Part shown: piece after piece, positions 43,935-55,336 of the stretch
How the letters are laid out: each line of letters opens with the position of its first letter
Position numbering within the stretch: position 1 is the stretch's first letter
Made by a program: the position numbers and the translations under genes
Notes under the pieces: model-generated
Told to the model about the DNA's origin: nothing
The model's database searches: none
What the model saw: only the letters and a program-made list of their open reading frames with translations
Assembly (NCBI RefSeq): GCF_022179085.1
Contig: NZ_BPQE01000023.1
Coordinates: forward strand, 1-64,000
From: Methylobacterium aerolatum
GTDB taxonomy: Bacteria; Pseudomonadota; Alphaproteobacteria; Rhizobiales; Beijerinckiaceae
Reading direction: 5' to 3'
DNA length: 64,000 nucleotides

Positions 43935-44867
43935 GTGCCCGCTTTGCTCAGGATCGCCCTCGTCCTCGCCGCCTTGGTTTGGGTTTCGTCCCCTTCGGCC
44001 GCGGCGGCGGAGGAGGCCGAGAAGGTCCGCGTGGTGGCGAGCTTCTCCATTCTCGGCGACCTCGTGCGGCAGGTGGGCGGCGACCACGTCGAGGTCACGA
44101 CCCTGGTCGGGCCGGAATCCGATGTCCACAGTTTCAGTCCCGCCCCCGGCAACGCCAGGATCCTGGCGCGGGCGAATCTCGTGGTCGTCAACGGACTCGG
44201 CCTCGAAGGCTGGATCGACCGTCTCATCCGCGCCTCCGGCACCCGGGCGCCGGTGGTGACGGCCAGCGCGGGGGTGAAGACGATCGAGGGCGTGGAGCCC
44301 GCGGGGCACCAGGGGCACGGTCACGACCACGACACCGATCCCCACGCTTGGCAGAACGTCGCGAACGTGAAGCTCTACGTCGCCAACATCCGCGACGGCC
44401 TCGCCAGGGTCGATCCGTCCCACGCGGCGGATTACGCCGCCGCCGCCGCCGCCTATGCCGACAGGCTCGATGCCCTGGACCGCGAGGTGCGGGCCGCCCT
44501 CGGCCGGATCCCGCCGGACAACCGCCGGATCATCACGACGCACGACGCCTTCGGCTATTTCGCCGCTGCCTACGGCATGACGATCCTGGCCCCCCAGAGC
44601 ATCTCGACGGACAGCGAGGCGAGCCCCCGGGACATCGCGGCGATCATCACCCAGATCCGCAAGGAGCGGGTGCCGGCGGTGTTCCTGGAGACCGTGACCG
44701 ATCCCCGGCAGATGGAGCGGATCGCCCGGGAGAGCGGGGCGCGGGTCGGCGGGAAGGTCTATTCGGACGCCCTGTCGGCGGCGGGCGGCCCGGCGCCGAC
44801 CTACCTCGACATGATCCGCGCCAACGTGAAGGCCTTCGCCTCCGCCCTCGGCCCGGACCGGGGTTGA
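43935..44867 (+). CDS. Zinc/manganese ABC transporter substrate-binding protein (ZnuA-like)
   Basis: The 310-residue precursor has a signal peptide (LLRIALVLAALVWVSSPSAAAA). Metal ligands typical of the cluster A-I family are His65 (SDVHSFSP), His137 (DPHAWQN), His203 (TTHDAFGYF) and Asp278 (YSDALS). A short His-rich loop (GHQGHGHDHDTDPH, about 124-137) suggests zinc rather than manganese. It would capture the metal in the periplasm for an inner-membrane permease. No permease or ATPase gene follows: the next gene is heparinase. The GTG start at 43935 has GGAGG upstream. Confidence 0.85.
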   Translation: MPALLRIALVLAALVWVSSPSAAAAEEAEKVRVVASFSILGDLVRQVGGDHVEVTTLVGPESDVHSFSPAPGNARILARANLVVVNGLGLEGWIDRLIRASGTRAPVVTASAGVKTIEGVEPAGHQGHGHDHDTDPHAWQNVANVKLYVANIRDGLARVDPSHAADYAAAAAAYADRLDALDREVRAALGRIPPDNRRIITTHDAFGYFAAAYGMTILAPQSISTDSEASPRDIAAIITQIRKERVPAVFLETVTDPRQMERIARESGARVGGKVYSDALSAAGGPAPTYLDMIRANVKAFASALGPDRG

Positions 44868-45009
44868 TCGGCCCGTCTGCCGGCCCGGCGGATCGGATTT
44901 CGCGAGACACAGCGTAAACCAATGGTTAAGAGGCGCGCCCTACTTTGACGGAGGGTGCCGGCCCTTCCTCAGCGTGAGATCTCCGGCTTCAGCGTGACTG
45001 GGAGTACGC

Positions 45010-46749
45010 GTGGCTTGGGGGCCTGACCGCTGGCGCCTCTATCGTCTGGTCGGGCGGGAGGGCGCGCGCACGATCCGCGCCACCCTGGCGCGTTTCAGCG
45101 CGCCCCCGCCGATCCTCGCCCGCGTGCGGGTCAGCGCCCTGGTCATCGCTCCGCAGGACCTGCGGACCTCCGACGCCACCTTCGCCGACGACATCTACGC
45201 GGGGCTCTTCGTCTTCGCCGGTCGGTCCCTGGCGGCCGGGGGCGGCTCGCCCTTCGAATACGCGCCGCCCTCCCGCGAATGGGCTGAAGAGCTCTACGGT
45301 TTCGGCTGGCTGCGCCACCTGCGCGCCGCCGACACGGCCCTGGCCCGGGCCAACGCCCGCAGCTTCGTCAGCGATTTCATCGCCGGCCGGGGCGATCCGG
45401 TCCTCGCCCGGCAGACCCCCGTGGCGGCGCGGCGGCTGATCTCGTTCCTGTGCCAGTCGCCGCTGGTGCTGGAGGGTGCCGATCACGGGTTCTACGACAG
45501 CTTCCTGCGGGCCATCGGCCGCAACGCCCAGCAACTGGAGCGGGACCTGCGCCGGGGCGTCAGCCCGCCGTCGCGACTCGTGGCGGCGGTGGCGCTCTGC
45601 TACGCCGGGCTGTGCTGCGACGGCATCCAGCCGATCCTGCGGCGGGCGACGCGGGTCCTGGCGCGGGAACTCGACCGGCAGGTGCTGCCGGATGGCGGCC
45701 ATCGCTCGCGCAACCCGCGCTTCGGGATGGAGCTTCTCCTCGATCTGCTCCCCCTGCGTCAGGCTTTCCTGAGCCGCTCCGTGGAGCCGCCGGCCTCCCT
45801 GCTTCAGGCCGTGGACCGGATGCTGCCGCTGCTCCGCCTCCTGCGCCACCCGGATGCCTCGCTCAGCCATTTCAACGGCATGGGCGCCACGGACGCGGAC
45901 CACCTCGCGACGCTGCTCGTGTACGACGACACCTTCGGCCGGCCGATGATGCACGCGCCGAACACCGGCTACGAGCGTCTGGAGGGCGGCCGGATGGTGG
46001 TGACGGCGGATGTGGGGGCCAGCCCGCCGCTGCCCTATTCCCTCAACGCCACGGCCGGATGCCTCTCCTTCGAGATGTCGAGCGGCCCCCAGCGCATCGT
46101 GGTCAATTGCGGCCTGCCCGCCAGCGGCACGGACCTACGGATGCTCGCGCGGTCCACCGCCGCCCATTCCACCGCGACGGTCGCGCGCACCTCCTCCTGC
46201 CGGTTCGTGGAGAAATCCGGCTTCTGGTGGGAACGGCGGATGAGCGCGTGGATCAACCGCCGCCTCGGTCCCGTCGTGCTGCGCGGGCCGGAAGACGTGG
46301 CCGCCGAGCGTGTTGAGGATCGGGGCGGGGTCGTCCTCGCGGCCCGGCACGACGGCTACCAGCGCGAATTCGGCCTCGTCCACGAGCGGCGCTGGCATCT
46401 CCTTCCGGCGGAGGGACGCCTCGAAGGGTCCGATGCCTTCCTCCGTCAGGCGGGCAAGCCGGGGCCGCGGATCACGGGCCGCGGGCGGGCCCTGCCGGTG
46501 GCGGTGCGATTCCACATCCACCCGGCCATCGCGGTCCGCTCCGTCCCCGGCGGGATCGAGCTGGCCTCGGCGCTCGGCGAGGTCTGGCTGTTCGACGCCG
46601 AGGGCGCCGACATCCGCATCGAGGAGAGCGTCTACTTCGCCGGGCTCAGCGGGCCGCGGCGGACGGACCAGATCGTCCTCACCCTCGCGGTCACGGACCG
46701 CGCCGAGGTCCGCTGGACCTTCGCCCGCCTCGGATCGGCCATCCGCTGA
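45010..46749 (+). CDS. Heparinase II/III family protein
   Basis: The 579-residue protein has an alpha/alpha toroid-like N-terminal region (for example EYAPPSREWAEELYGFGWLRHL and LPDGGHRSRNPRFGMELL). The heparinase II/III beta-sandwich follows (SFEMSSGPQRIVVNCG, then STAAHSTATVARTSSC and HDGYQREFGLVHERRWHLL). The family cleaves uronic-acid polysaccharides by beta-elimination, although many members are uncharacterised. No signal peptide is visible, so its site is unclear. Position before purH is typical of Rhizobiales. The GTG start has GGAG five bases upstream. Confidence 0.87.
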   Translation: MAWGPDRWRLYRLVGREGARTIRATLARFSAPPPILARVRVSALVIAPQDLRTSDATFADDIYAGLFVFAGRSLAAGGGSPFEYAPPSREWAEELYGFGWLRHLRAADTALARANARSFVSDFIAGRGDPVLARQTPVAARRLISFLCQSPLVLEGADHGFYDSFLRAIGRNAQQLERDLRRGVSPPSRLVAAVALCYAGLCCDGIQPILRRATRVLARELDRQVLPDGGHRSRNPRFGMELLLDLLPLRQAFLSRSVEPPASLLQAVDRMLPLLRLLRHPDASLSHFNGMGATDADHLATLLVYDDTFGRPMMHAPNTGYERLEGGRMVVTADVGASPPLPYSLNATAGCLSFEMSSGPQRIVVNCGLPASGTDLRMLARSTAAHSTATVARTSSCRFVEKSGFWWERRMSAWINRRLGPVVLRGPEDVAAERVEDRGGVVLAARHDGYQREFGLVHERRWHLLPAEGRLEGSDAFLRQAGKPGPRITGRGRALPVAVRFHIHPAIAVRSVPGGIELASALGEVWLFDAEGADIRIEESVYFAGLSGPRRTDQIVLTLAVTDRAEVRWTFARLGSAIR

Positions 46750-46857
46750 GCCGCCGCGCCCCGCCGTGGATGCCGGGGCGGCCCCGCGGGCTCCCGGCTG
46801 GCCGCGTGCGAGGGTCCATGCTACCGCACCGCGATAGAACCAGGTCCGGCCCTTCCC

Positions 46858-48456
<1,599 letters not shown>

Positions 48457-48476
48457 CACGCGCCTGAAGCCCTCAT

Positions 48477-48569
48477 CGTCCTTGCGAGCAAGGCGAAGCA
48501 ATTCAGGGAGGGCGCCACGCCCCGGGGCGTCCCGCTGCCTTGGATTGCTTCGCGACACTCGCACTGACG
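48477..48569. repeat. Dispersed palindromic repeat, copy 3
   Basis: The left arm CGTCCTTGCGAGCAAGGCG, followed by AAGCAATTCAGGGAGG, and the right arm TTGGATTGCTTCGCGACACT, followed by CGCACTGACGG, match the arms of the 35844 copy. It lies just after purH, between convergent genes. Confidence 0.75.
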
Positions 48570-48600
48570 GCGATGTGCGTGGGATGCGGTAGCGAACAGG

Positions 48601-48633
48601 AAAAAACCCCCGCCCACGGGTGGGGCGAGGGTC
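48601..48633 (-). terminator. Intrinsic terminator of the MHS transporter gene
   Basis: On the minus strand, CCCTCGCCC pairs with GGGCGGGGG (one G-T pair) and is followed by TTTTTT. It lies about 45 bases after the transporter stop. Confidence 0.75.
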
Positions 48634-48676
48634 ATGATGGTCGAATCCCGGCGCATCGCTGCGCCGGGGCGCCGGA

Positions 48677-50413
48677 TCAGGCCATCAGGTCCCGGTCCTT
48701 GGTCTCGGGGATGAAGATCAGGCCCACCACGAAGGTGAAGAGCGCGATCACGATCGGGTACCAGAGGCCGTAGTAGATGTCGCCGGTCTGGGCCACCATC
48801 GCGAAGGCGGTGGCGGGCAGCAGGCCGCCGAACCAGCCGTTGCCGATGTGGTAGGGCAGCGACATGGACGTGTAGCGGATCCGGGTCGGGAACAGCTCCA
48901 CCAGGGCGGCGGCGATCGGGCCGTAGACCATCGTCACGTAGACCGCGAGGATGAACAGGATCCCGATCACCGCGAGCTTCTGGCCCGTGAAGATGTCGAG
49001 CGGGTGCGCCGCCTTGATCACCGTCGGGTTCGCCGTCGCCGAGGGGTAGCCGGCCTCGGTCAGGGCGGCCGTGATGGACTTGGAGAAGGTCGGATCCGCG
49101 ACGGGGAAGTCCTTCCCCTTCACGGTGACCACCGTCGGCGTGCCGGCCGGCTGATACTCGGTGGTGTAGTTCACGGCAGAGCGTGCAAGCAGCGCCTTGG
49201 CGACGTCGCACTCCTTGGTGAACTTGGCCGTGCCGACGGGATTGAACTGGAACGAGCAGTCGTCGGTGTTGGTCTTCACCACCACCGGCACGGTCGACTG
49301 GGCCGCGTGCAGGGCCGGGTTGGCGCTGGCCGTCAGCATGTTGAACAGCGGGAAGTAGGTGAGCGCGGCGAGCAGGCAGCCGCCCAGGATGATCGGCTTA
49401 CGGCCGATCTTGTCCGAGAGCGCGCCGAACACCAGGAACCCGCCCGTCACCGCGATGAGCGACCACGCGACCATCACGTTGGCCGTGAACTGATCAACCT
49501 TCAGGATGCTCTGGAGGAAGAACAGGGCGTAGAACTGGCCGGTGTACCAAACCACCGCCTGACCGGCGGTGAGGCCGAGCAGCGCCAGCAGCGCCCACTT
49601 GGCGTTCTTCCACTGGCCGAACGCCTCGGAGAGCGGCGCCTTGGAGTGCGTGCCCTCCTCCTTCATCTTCTTGAAGGCCGGGCTCTCGCTCATCTGCAGG
49701 CGGATCCAGACCGAGATCGCCAGCAGCGCCACCGAGACGAGGAACGGGATACGCCAGCCCCAGACCTGGAAGGCGGTGAGCGTGCTCGTGCTGCCGTCGG
49801 CGTTGGTGATCGTGGTCGCCGGGTAGGCGTTGTTCACGTAGCCCTGCGTCGACAGGATGATGATCAGCGAGAGCAGCAGGCCGAGCGTGGCCGTCGCCTG
49901 GATGAACGAGGTGTAGAAGCCGCGCCGCCCGGTGGGCGCGTGCTCGGCCACGTAGACCGCCGCGCCGCCGTACTCGCCGCCGAGGGCCAAGCCCTGGAGC
50001 ATGCGCAGGACGAGCAGGGTCACGGGCGCGATCCAGCCGACACCGTAGGCATTCATGGTCGAATAGGAGGGCAGCAGGCCGACCGCGAAGGTCGAGAGGC
50101 CCATGATCAGGATGGTGACGAGGAAGGTGTGCTTGCGGCCGACGAGGTCGCCGAGGCGGCCGAACACCAGGGCGCCGAAGGGGCGCACGATGAAGCCGGC
50201 CGCGAAGGCGAGGAGCGCGAAGATGTTGCGCGTGGCTTCAGGGTAGGCCGAAAAGAACTGTGCGCCGATGACGGTCGCGAGGGAGCCGTAGAGGAAGAAA
50301 TCGTACCACTCGAAGACGGTGCCGAGCGAAGAGGCCAGGATCACCTTCTTCTCGCCAGCGGTCATCGGCCGCGCTGGAACTCCGGCCCGCGGTACCGCGG
50401 TTGCCACTGCCAT
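48677..50413 (-). CDS. MFS metabolite:H+ symporter (MHS family) with a large periplasmic insert
   Basis: The 578-residue transporter begins with the MHS family motif SLGTVFEWYDFFLYGSLA (about 29-46). The MFS signature GRLGDLVGRKHTFL (about 85-98) and LRMLQGLALGGEYGGAAVYVAEHAP (136-160) are intact. Between the helices around 350-360 and 480 lies a hydrophilic insert of about 110 residues (364-475) with two cysteines (386, 402), longer than usual family loops. Its neighbours actP, DUF485 and acs on the same strand suggest uptake of acetate or another small organic acid; substrate cannot be read. It is followed by an intrinsic terminator. Confidence 0.87.
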   Translation of the reverse strand: MAVATAVPRAGVPARPMTAGEKKVILASSLGTVFEWYDFFLYGSLATVIGAQFFSAYPEATRNIFALLAFAAGFIVRPFGALVFGRLGDLVGRKHTFLVTILIMGLSTFAVGLLPSYSTMNAYGVGWIAPVTLLVLRMLQGLALGGEYGGAAVYVAEHAPTGRRGFYTSFIQATATLGLLLSLIIILSTQGYVNNAYPATTITNADGSTSTLTAFQVWGWRIPFLVSVALLAISVWIRLQMSESPAFKKMKEEGTHSKAPLSEAFGQWKNAKWALLALLGLTAGQAVVWYTGQFYALFFLQSILKVDQFTANVMVAWSLIAVTGGFLVFGALSDKIGRKPIILGGCLLAALTYFPLFNMLTASANPALHAAQSTVPVVVKTNTDDCSFQFNPVGTAKFTKECDVAKALLARSAVNYTTEYQPAGTPTVVTVKGKDFPVADPTFSKSITAALTEAGYPSATANPTVIKAAHPLDIFTGQKLAVIGILFILAVYVTMVYGPIAAALVELFPTRIRYTSMSLPYHIGNGWFGGLLPATAFAMVAQTGDIYYGLWYPIVIALFTFVVGLIFIPETKDRDLMA

Positions 50414-50611
50414 AATGTGTCCTCCCCAGATGCTGAGGCGGCCGGGCGATGTCGGTTCGACCGATCGATTGCTGCGCCGGCGCCAACCTGCGCCAAACGC
50501 AGGTCACGTATGCGTTACATCAAGGGCGCGGCGAGCCCAACCGGTAAAGCAATCGTGAAGGCTCCCTATCAACACAAGTGGCCCAAAGCGTTACGCCGGA
50601 AACACACAAGC

Positions 50612-50645
50612 AAAAGAGGGCGCGGCCTGCGCCGCGCCCCCTTTC
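50612..50645 (-). terminator. Intrinsic terminator of actP
   Basis: On the minus strand, GGGCGCGGC pairs with GCCGCGCCC across a four-base loop, followed by TCTTTTGC. It sits 25-55 bases after the actP stop. Confidence 0.7.
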
Positions 50646-50668
50646 GTCGCAAGGACTTATCCGTCGGG

Positions 50669-52360
50669 TCAGTGGGCGTGGGCGCCCGCCGCCCCGATCC
50701 CGGTCTCCGAGCGTACGTACTGCGCCTCGAAGGCCGCCCGCTCGCGCTGCGCCCGGCGGGACCGGTCCATCAGCGACACGACGAAGATCGTCGCGAAGGC
50801 CAGCGGCATCGAGAACAACGCCGGGTTGTCGTAGGGGAACAGCGCCGCCGGATGGCCGAAGGTCGTCACCCACACGGCCTTCGACAGCACAACCATCGTC
50901 ACCGCCGCGACGAGGCCGACGAGGCCGCCGGCCAGCGCGCCCCAGGTGGTCGTGCCCCGCCAGAGGATGGACATCGCCAGCACCGGGAAATTGCAGCTCG
51001 CCGCCACCGAGAAGGCGAGGCCGACCATGAAGGCGACGTTCTGGTTCTCGAAGATGTAGCCGAGCACGATGGCGACGATGCCGATCACCACCGCCGCGAT
51101 CTTCGACAGCCGCACCTCGGCTGCCTCGGAGGTCCGCCCGCGGGCGAAGACCTGGGCGTAGAGATCGTGGCTGACGGCGGAGGCACCGGCCAGCGTCAGA
51201 CCCGCCACCACCGCGAGGATGGTCGCGAAGGCCACCGCCGAGATGAACCCGAGGAAGTACGGCCCGCCCACGGCGTTGGCGAGGTTCACGGCCACCATGT
51301 TGGTGCCGCCGACCATGTCCTTCAGCTTGTCGAAGGTGCCCGCCGCGCCGAGCTTGAAGTAGCTCGGGTCCGACATCAGCAGGGCGATGCCGCCGAAGCC
51401 GATGATGAAGGTGAGGATGTAGAAGTAGCCGATCAGGCCGGTGGCATAGAACACGGATTTGCGGGCGGCCTGCGCGTCCGACACCGTGAAGAACCGCATT
51501 AGGATATGCGGCAGGCCGGCGGTGCCGAACATCAGGCCGACGCCGAGCGAGATCGCCTCGATCGGGTTCGACACGAGGCCGCCGGGCGCCATGATCGCCT
51601 CGCCCTTCGGGTGGACCTCGACGGCCTTCTTGAACAGGATCTCGGGGTTGAAGCCGTAGAAGTACAGCACGGCCCCGGCCATGAAGGTCGCACCCCCGAG
51701 CAGCAGGCAGGCCTTGATCACCTGCACCCAGGTGGTGGCCTTCATGCCGCCGAAGGCGACGTAGACGATCATCAGCACGCCAACGATGATCACCGCGTAG
51801 AGGTAGGGCAAGCCGAACAGGAGCTGGATCAGCTTCCCCGCACCGACCATCTGGGCAATGAGGTAGAAGGCCACCACCACGAGGGTGCCGGTCGCGGAGA
51901 TGATGCGGATCGCCGTCTGGTCGAGGCGGAAGCTCGCCACGTCGGCGAAGGTGAACTTGCCGAGGTTGCGCAGCCGCTCCGCGATGAGAAACAGCACGAT
52001 CGGCCAGCCGACGAGGAAGCCCGTCGAGTAGATCAGCCCGTCGAAGCCGGAGGTGTAGACGAGGCCCGAGATGCCAAGGAACGAGGCCGCCGACATGTAA
52101 TCGCCCGCGATGGCGAGCGCGTTGGTGCCGGCCGAGATGCCGCCGCCCGCCGCGTAGAAGTCCGCGGCCGACTTGGTGCCCTTGGCCGCCTTGTAGGTGA
52201 TGCCAAGCGTGGCCAGCACGAAGAACAGGAACATGCCGATGGCAGGCCAGTTCGTGCTCGATTGCTGCACGGCGCCGAGGTCGGGCCCGGCGGCGTAGGC
52301 GGCCGTCGCCGCGATGGCGGCGAGGGTCAGCCCGAGGAGGAGGGACGCGTGACGGATCAC
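50669..52360 (-). CDS. actP: Cation/acetate symporter ActP
   Basis: The 563-residue sodium:solute symporter has an N-terminal signal/first span ([22 protein letters not shown]) and about twelve further membrane segments. Diagnostic stretches are [38 protein letters not shown] and the later [15 protein letters not shown]. It takes up acetate with a cation. The GTG start overlaps the stop of the DUF485 gene (GTGA), giving the usual yjcH-actP coupling. acs lies upstream on the same strand, so the group imports and activates acetate. Confidence 0.93.
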   Translation of the reverse strand: MIRHASLLLGLTLAAIAATAAYAAGPDLGAVQQSSTNWPAIGMFLFFVLATLGITYKAAKGTKSAADFYAAGGGISAGTNALAIAGDYMSAASFLGISGLVYTSGFDGLIYSTGFLVGWPIVLFLIAERLRNLGKFTFADVASFRLDQTAIRIISATGTLVVVAFYLIAQMVGAGKLIQLLFGLPYLYAVIIVGVLMIVYVAFGGMKATTWVQVIKACLLLGGATFMAGAVLYFYGFNPEILFKKAVEVHPKGEAIMAPGGLVSNPIEAISLGVGLMFGTAGLPHILMRFFTVSDAQAARKSVFYATGLIGYFYILTFIIGFGGIALLMSDPSYFKLGAAGTFDKLKDMVGGTNMVAVNLANAVGGPYFLGFISAVAFATILAVVAGLTLAGASAVSHDLYAQVFARGRTSEAAEVRLSKIAAVVIGIVAIVLGYIFENQNVAFMVGLAFSVAASCNFPVLAMSILWRGTTTWGALAGGLVGLVAAVTMVVLSKAVWVTTFGHPAALFPYDNPALFSMPLAFATIFVVSLMDRSRRAQRERAAFEAQYVRSETGIGAAGAHAH

Positions 52361-52731
52361 CGGCCGACCCTCCGCTTGAGGTCGTCGCTCAGGGCGTCGA
52401 ACCGGGTGTTGGCGCGGGCCACGTAGATGCCCGTCAGCAGGAAGGCGAAGAGGATCACAAACACGCCGAGGAACAGGCCGAGCGAGGCGGTGGCTCCTCC
52501 GACCTTGATCGCCATCACCGACTTGTCGAAGGCGATGAGGCCGATGAAGCCGAAATAGACCACCAGCATCAGGCCGGTGAGGATCCACGAAAACCGCGTC
52601 CGCTCGGAGACGAGCTGCTGGAATTCGGGGCTGCGGGCGATTCGCTCGATTTGCGGATCGACGCCCCCGGCGGATGCCGCTCCTATGGGCGTGACGCGCC
52701 CCCCGACACGTCCGGCCGTAGACCCACTCAT
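52357..52731 (-). CDS. DUF485 (YjcH-type) membrane protein
   Basis: The 124-residue protein has a polar N-terminus and two membrane helices at about 55-75 ([20 protein letters not shown]) and 85-108 ([25 protein letters not shown]). The core [17 protein letters not shown] is the DUF485 signature. These proteins are encoded with ActP and are thought to assist it. GGGAGGATACACA precedes ATG 52731. The stop overlaps the actP start by four bases. Confidence 0.9.
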   Translation of the reverse strand: MSGSTAGRVGGRVTPIGAASAGGVDPQIERIARSPEFQQLVSERTRFSWILTGLMLVVYFGFIGLIAFDKSVMAIKVGGATASLGLFLGVFVILFAFLLTGIYVARANTRFDALSDDLKRRVGR

Positions 52732-52854
52732 TGTGTATCCTCCCGGAAAGGCACCGTGCCTTTCGAACGATGACCGCGCTTGGCTTTTGTGCTGCGGCTT
52801 CACTGTCGTGGGGGCGGTCGCCGTGGCGCCCGCCCCATCCCGTGCGGGCTCGGG

Positions 52855-54801
52855 TCAGGCGCGGTTCTGGCGGTTGTCGATCAGATCGTCGACCACGGCC
52901 GGATCGGCGAGCGTCGAGGTGTCGCCGAGCGAGCCGAAATCGTCCTCCGCGATCTTGCGCAGGATGCGGCGCATGATCTTGCCGGAGCGGGTCTTCGGCA
53001 GGCCGGGGGCGAACTGGATCAGGTCCGGCGAGGCGATCGGGCCGATGTCCTTGCGCACCCAGGCGACCAGCTCCTTGCGGAGCCCGTCGTCGCCGTTCTC
53101 ACCCTCGTTGAGGGTGACGTAGGCGTAGATGCCCTGGCCCTTCACGTTGTGCGGGTAGCCCACCACCGCCGCCTCGGAGACCTTCGGGTGCGCCACCAGG
53201 GAGGATTCCACCTCCGCCGTGCCCATCCGGTGGCCGGAGACGTTGATGACGTCATCGACGCGGCCGGTGATCCAGTAATAGCCGTCGGTGTCCCGCCTCG
53301 CGCCGTCGCCAGTGAAGTACTTGCCCGGATAGGTCGAGAAGTACGTCTGCTCGAATCGCTCGTGGTCGCCGTAGACCGTGCGCATCTGGCCCGGCCAGGA
53401 ATCGGCGATGCAGAGGTTGCCCTCGCAGGCGCCGTCGAGAACCTTGCCCTCGGCATCGACCATCTCCGGCTTGACGCCGAAGAACGGCCGCGTCGCGGAG
53501 CCGGGCTTGAGGGCGGTGGCGCCGGGGAGCGGCGTGATCAGGATGCCGCCCGTCTCCGTCTGCCACCACGTGTCGACGATGGCGCAGCGGCTGTCGCCCA
53601 CCACCTTGTAATACCAGTCCCAGGCTTCCGGGTTGATCGGCTCGCCGACCGAACCCAGCACCCGCAAGCTCGCCCGCGAGGTCTTCTTCACCGGACCCTC
53701 GCCGCCGCCCATCAGCGAGCGGATCGCCGTCGGCGCGGTGTAGAAGATGTTGACCTTGTGCTTGTCCACCACGTCCCAGAAGCGGGAGTTCGACGGATAG
53801 GTCGGGATGCCCTCGAACATCAGCGTCGTCGCGCCGTTCGCGAGCGGTCCGTAGACGATGTAGCTGTGGCCCGTGACCCAGCCCACGTCGGCGGTGCACC
53901 AGTAGATGTCGCCCTCGCGGTAATCGAAGACGTACTGGTGGGTCATGGAGGCGTAGACGAGGTAGCCGCCGGTGGTGTGCACCACGCCCTTCGGCTGGCC
54001 CGTCGAGCCCGAGGTGTAGAGGATGAACAGCGGGTGCTCGGCCTCCACCGGCTCGGCGGGGCACTCGTCGGTCACCTGCTCGGCGGCCTCGTCGTAGTAG
54101 ACGTCGCGGCCGGGCTCCATCGCCACGGCGCCGCCGGTGCGCCGCACCACCACGACGTGTTCGACGATGGGCGAGCCGAGGCGCTTGATCGCCTCATCGA
54201 CGTTGGCCTTCAGCGGCACCTTGCGGCCGCCGCGCAGACCCTCGTCGGCGGTGATCACCACCTTGGAGCCGCAGCCCTGGATGCGCTGCGCCAGCGAATC
54301 CGGCGAGAAGCCGCCGAACACGATGGCGTGGATCGCGCCCAGCCGGGCGCAGGCGAGCATCGCGTAGGCGGCCTCCGGCACCATCGGCAGATAGAGGGTG
54401 ACACGGTCGCCCTTGCCCACGCCGCGGTTGCGCAGGACGTTGGCCCAGCGGCACACCTGCGCGTGCAACTCGCGGTAGGTGATGTGTTTGGACTCGTCCG
54501 GGCTGTCGCCCTCCCAGATGATCGCGGTCTGCTCGCCGCGGGTCCCCAGGTGACGATCGACGCAGTTGTAGGCGACGTTGGTCTTGCCGTCCTCGAACCA
54601 CTTGATCGAGATCTGGCCGGGCTCGAAACTGGTATTCTTCACCCGCGTATAGGGCGTCATCCAGTCGATGCGCTTGCCGTGCTCGCCCCAGAAGGCTTCC
54701 GGATCGCTCACCGACGCCTTGTACATCTCGCGGTACTTGGCATCATCGACGAGCGCACCCTCGCGCCACGTATCCTGGACTTCGACGATCCTGCCTTCCA
54801 T
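52855..54801 (-). CDS. acs: Acetyl-CoA synthetase (acetate--CoA ligase)
   Basis: The 648-residue ANL-family enzyme activates acetate through acetyl-AMP to acetyl-CoA. Motifs are [19 protein letters not shown] (ATP loop, near 262-280), [11 protein letters not shown], the hinge [18 protein letters not shown] and the C-terminal TRSGKIMRR with Lys608. That lysine is acetylated to switch the enzyme off in the family, so a deacetylase would be needed for reactivation. Length is normal. ATG 54801 is used; the frame is open upstream without homology. The downstream DUF485 gene follows after 123 bases. Confidence 0.96.
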   Translation of the reverse strand: MEGRIVEVQDTWREGALVDDAKYREMYKASVSDPEAFWGEHGKRIDWMTPYTRVKNTSFEPGQISIKWFEDGKTNVAYNCVDRHLGTRGEQTAIIWEGDSPDESKHITYRELHAQVCRWANVLRNRGVGKGDRVTLYLPMVPEAAYAMLACARLGAIHAIVFGGFSPDSLAQRIQGCGSKVVITADEGLRGGRKVPLKANVDEAIKRLGSPIVEHVVVVRRTGGAVAMEPGRDVYYDEAAEQVTDECPAEPVEAEHPLFILYTSGSTGQPKGVVHTTGGYLVYASMTHQYVFDYREGDIYWCTADVGWVTGHSYIVYGPLANGATTLMFEGIPTYPSNSRFWDVVDKHKVNIFYTAPTAIRSLMGGGEGPVKKTSRASLRVLGSVGEPINPEAWDWYYKVVGDSRCAIVDTWWQTETGGILITPLPGATALKPGSATRPFFGVKPEMVDAEGKVLDGACEGNLCIADSWPGQMRTVYGDHERFEQTYFSTYPGKYFTGDGARRDTDGYYWITGRVDDVINVSGHRMGTAEVESSLVAHPKVSEAAVVGYPHNVKGQGIYAYVTLNEGENGDDGLRKELVAWVRKDIGPIASPDLIQFAPGLPKTRSGKIMRRILRKIAEDDFGSLGDTSTLADPAVVDDLIDNRQNRA

Positions 54802-55336
54802 CGTATTCCATCCCTGTTTTGGTGCCCGATCGTATCGCGGCGATGACCGCGCAGCCAGGACTTCCAAAGTGGTGTAGCGGATCGTGAGCGTGTCCGTTAA
54901 CCCCGGAATTTCCGCTCCACCCATAAACCTTTCGCGCTGAAATTAAGTTGAGCGCAATACAACCCTGATGGACGGGAGGGTCTCACCCTGTCAAGCGGGG
55001 TTTCCGGTTTTAATCCCGGCTCACCCATTACATTTTTTCGAGAGTGAACGACGGGAGGGGGGACCGCCGGACGGGGGCACTCCGGATGCGGGTTCCGGCG
55101 CCGCGCGCCGCGCGCGGACGCGGCGTGGCGCGATGGCTTGCGTCGATGATGAACCGGTTTCGCAACGTGGCCGATCGGGGTGGCTCAGCGAGCGTCAACG
55201 GTGCGAAAAAAATCGAAGCGAACCAGGGCAGCGGGACGCCTGCAAAGGGTGCGCATCCCTCGATTGCGTCGCGTTCGCTCGCAGTGACGACCCGGGAGCC
55301 ATCGGCGGGAATGGCTCGCGCCGATCGGCTCCGGCG
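54802..55336. other. Intergenic region upstream of acs with repeat copy 4
   Basis: No gene is seen in these 535 bases. The part next to acs is moderately AT-rich (CGCTGAAATTAAGTTGAGCG at 54934-54953, a partial palindrome) and probably holds the acs promoter. A dispersed repeat copy lies at 55193-55290. Confidence 0.45.
55193..55290. repeat. Dispersed palindromic repeat, copy 4 (diverged)
   Basis: The left arm GCGAAAAAAATCGAAGCGAA is followed by CCAGGGCAGCGGGACGCC, which matches the core of the copy at 35844. The right arm is TCGATTGCGTCGCGTTCGCT, followed by CGCAGTGACGA. Confidence 0.65.

Noticed and set aside
48848-51502. Long plus-strand frame (about 880 codons) antisense to the MHS transporter and actP
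   Set aside because: The opposite strand carries clear transporter motifs. The antisense product is His/Arg/Gly-rich and has no ribosome-binding site.
52780-54846. Plus-strand frame of about 690 codons antisense to acs
   Set aside because: The acs protein has all catalytic motifs; the antisense frame is a composition artefact of third-position GC bias.
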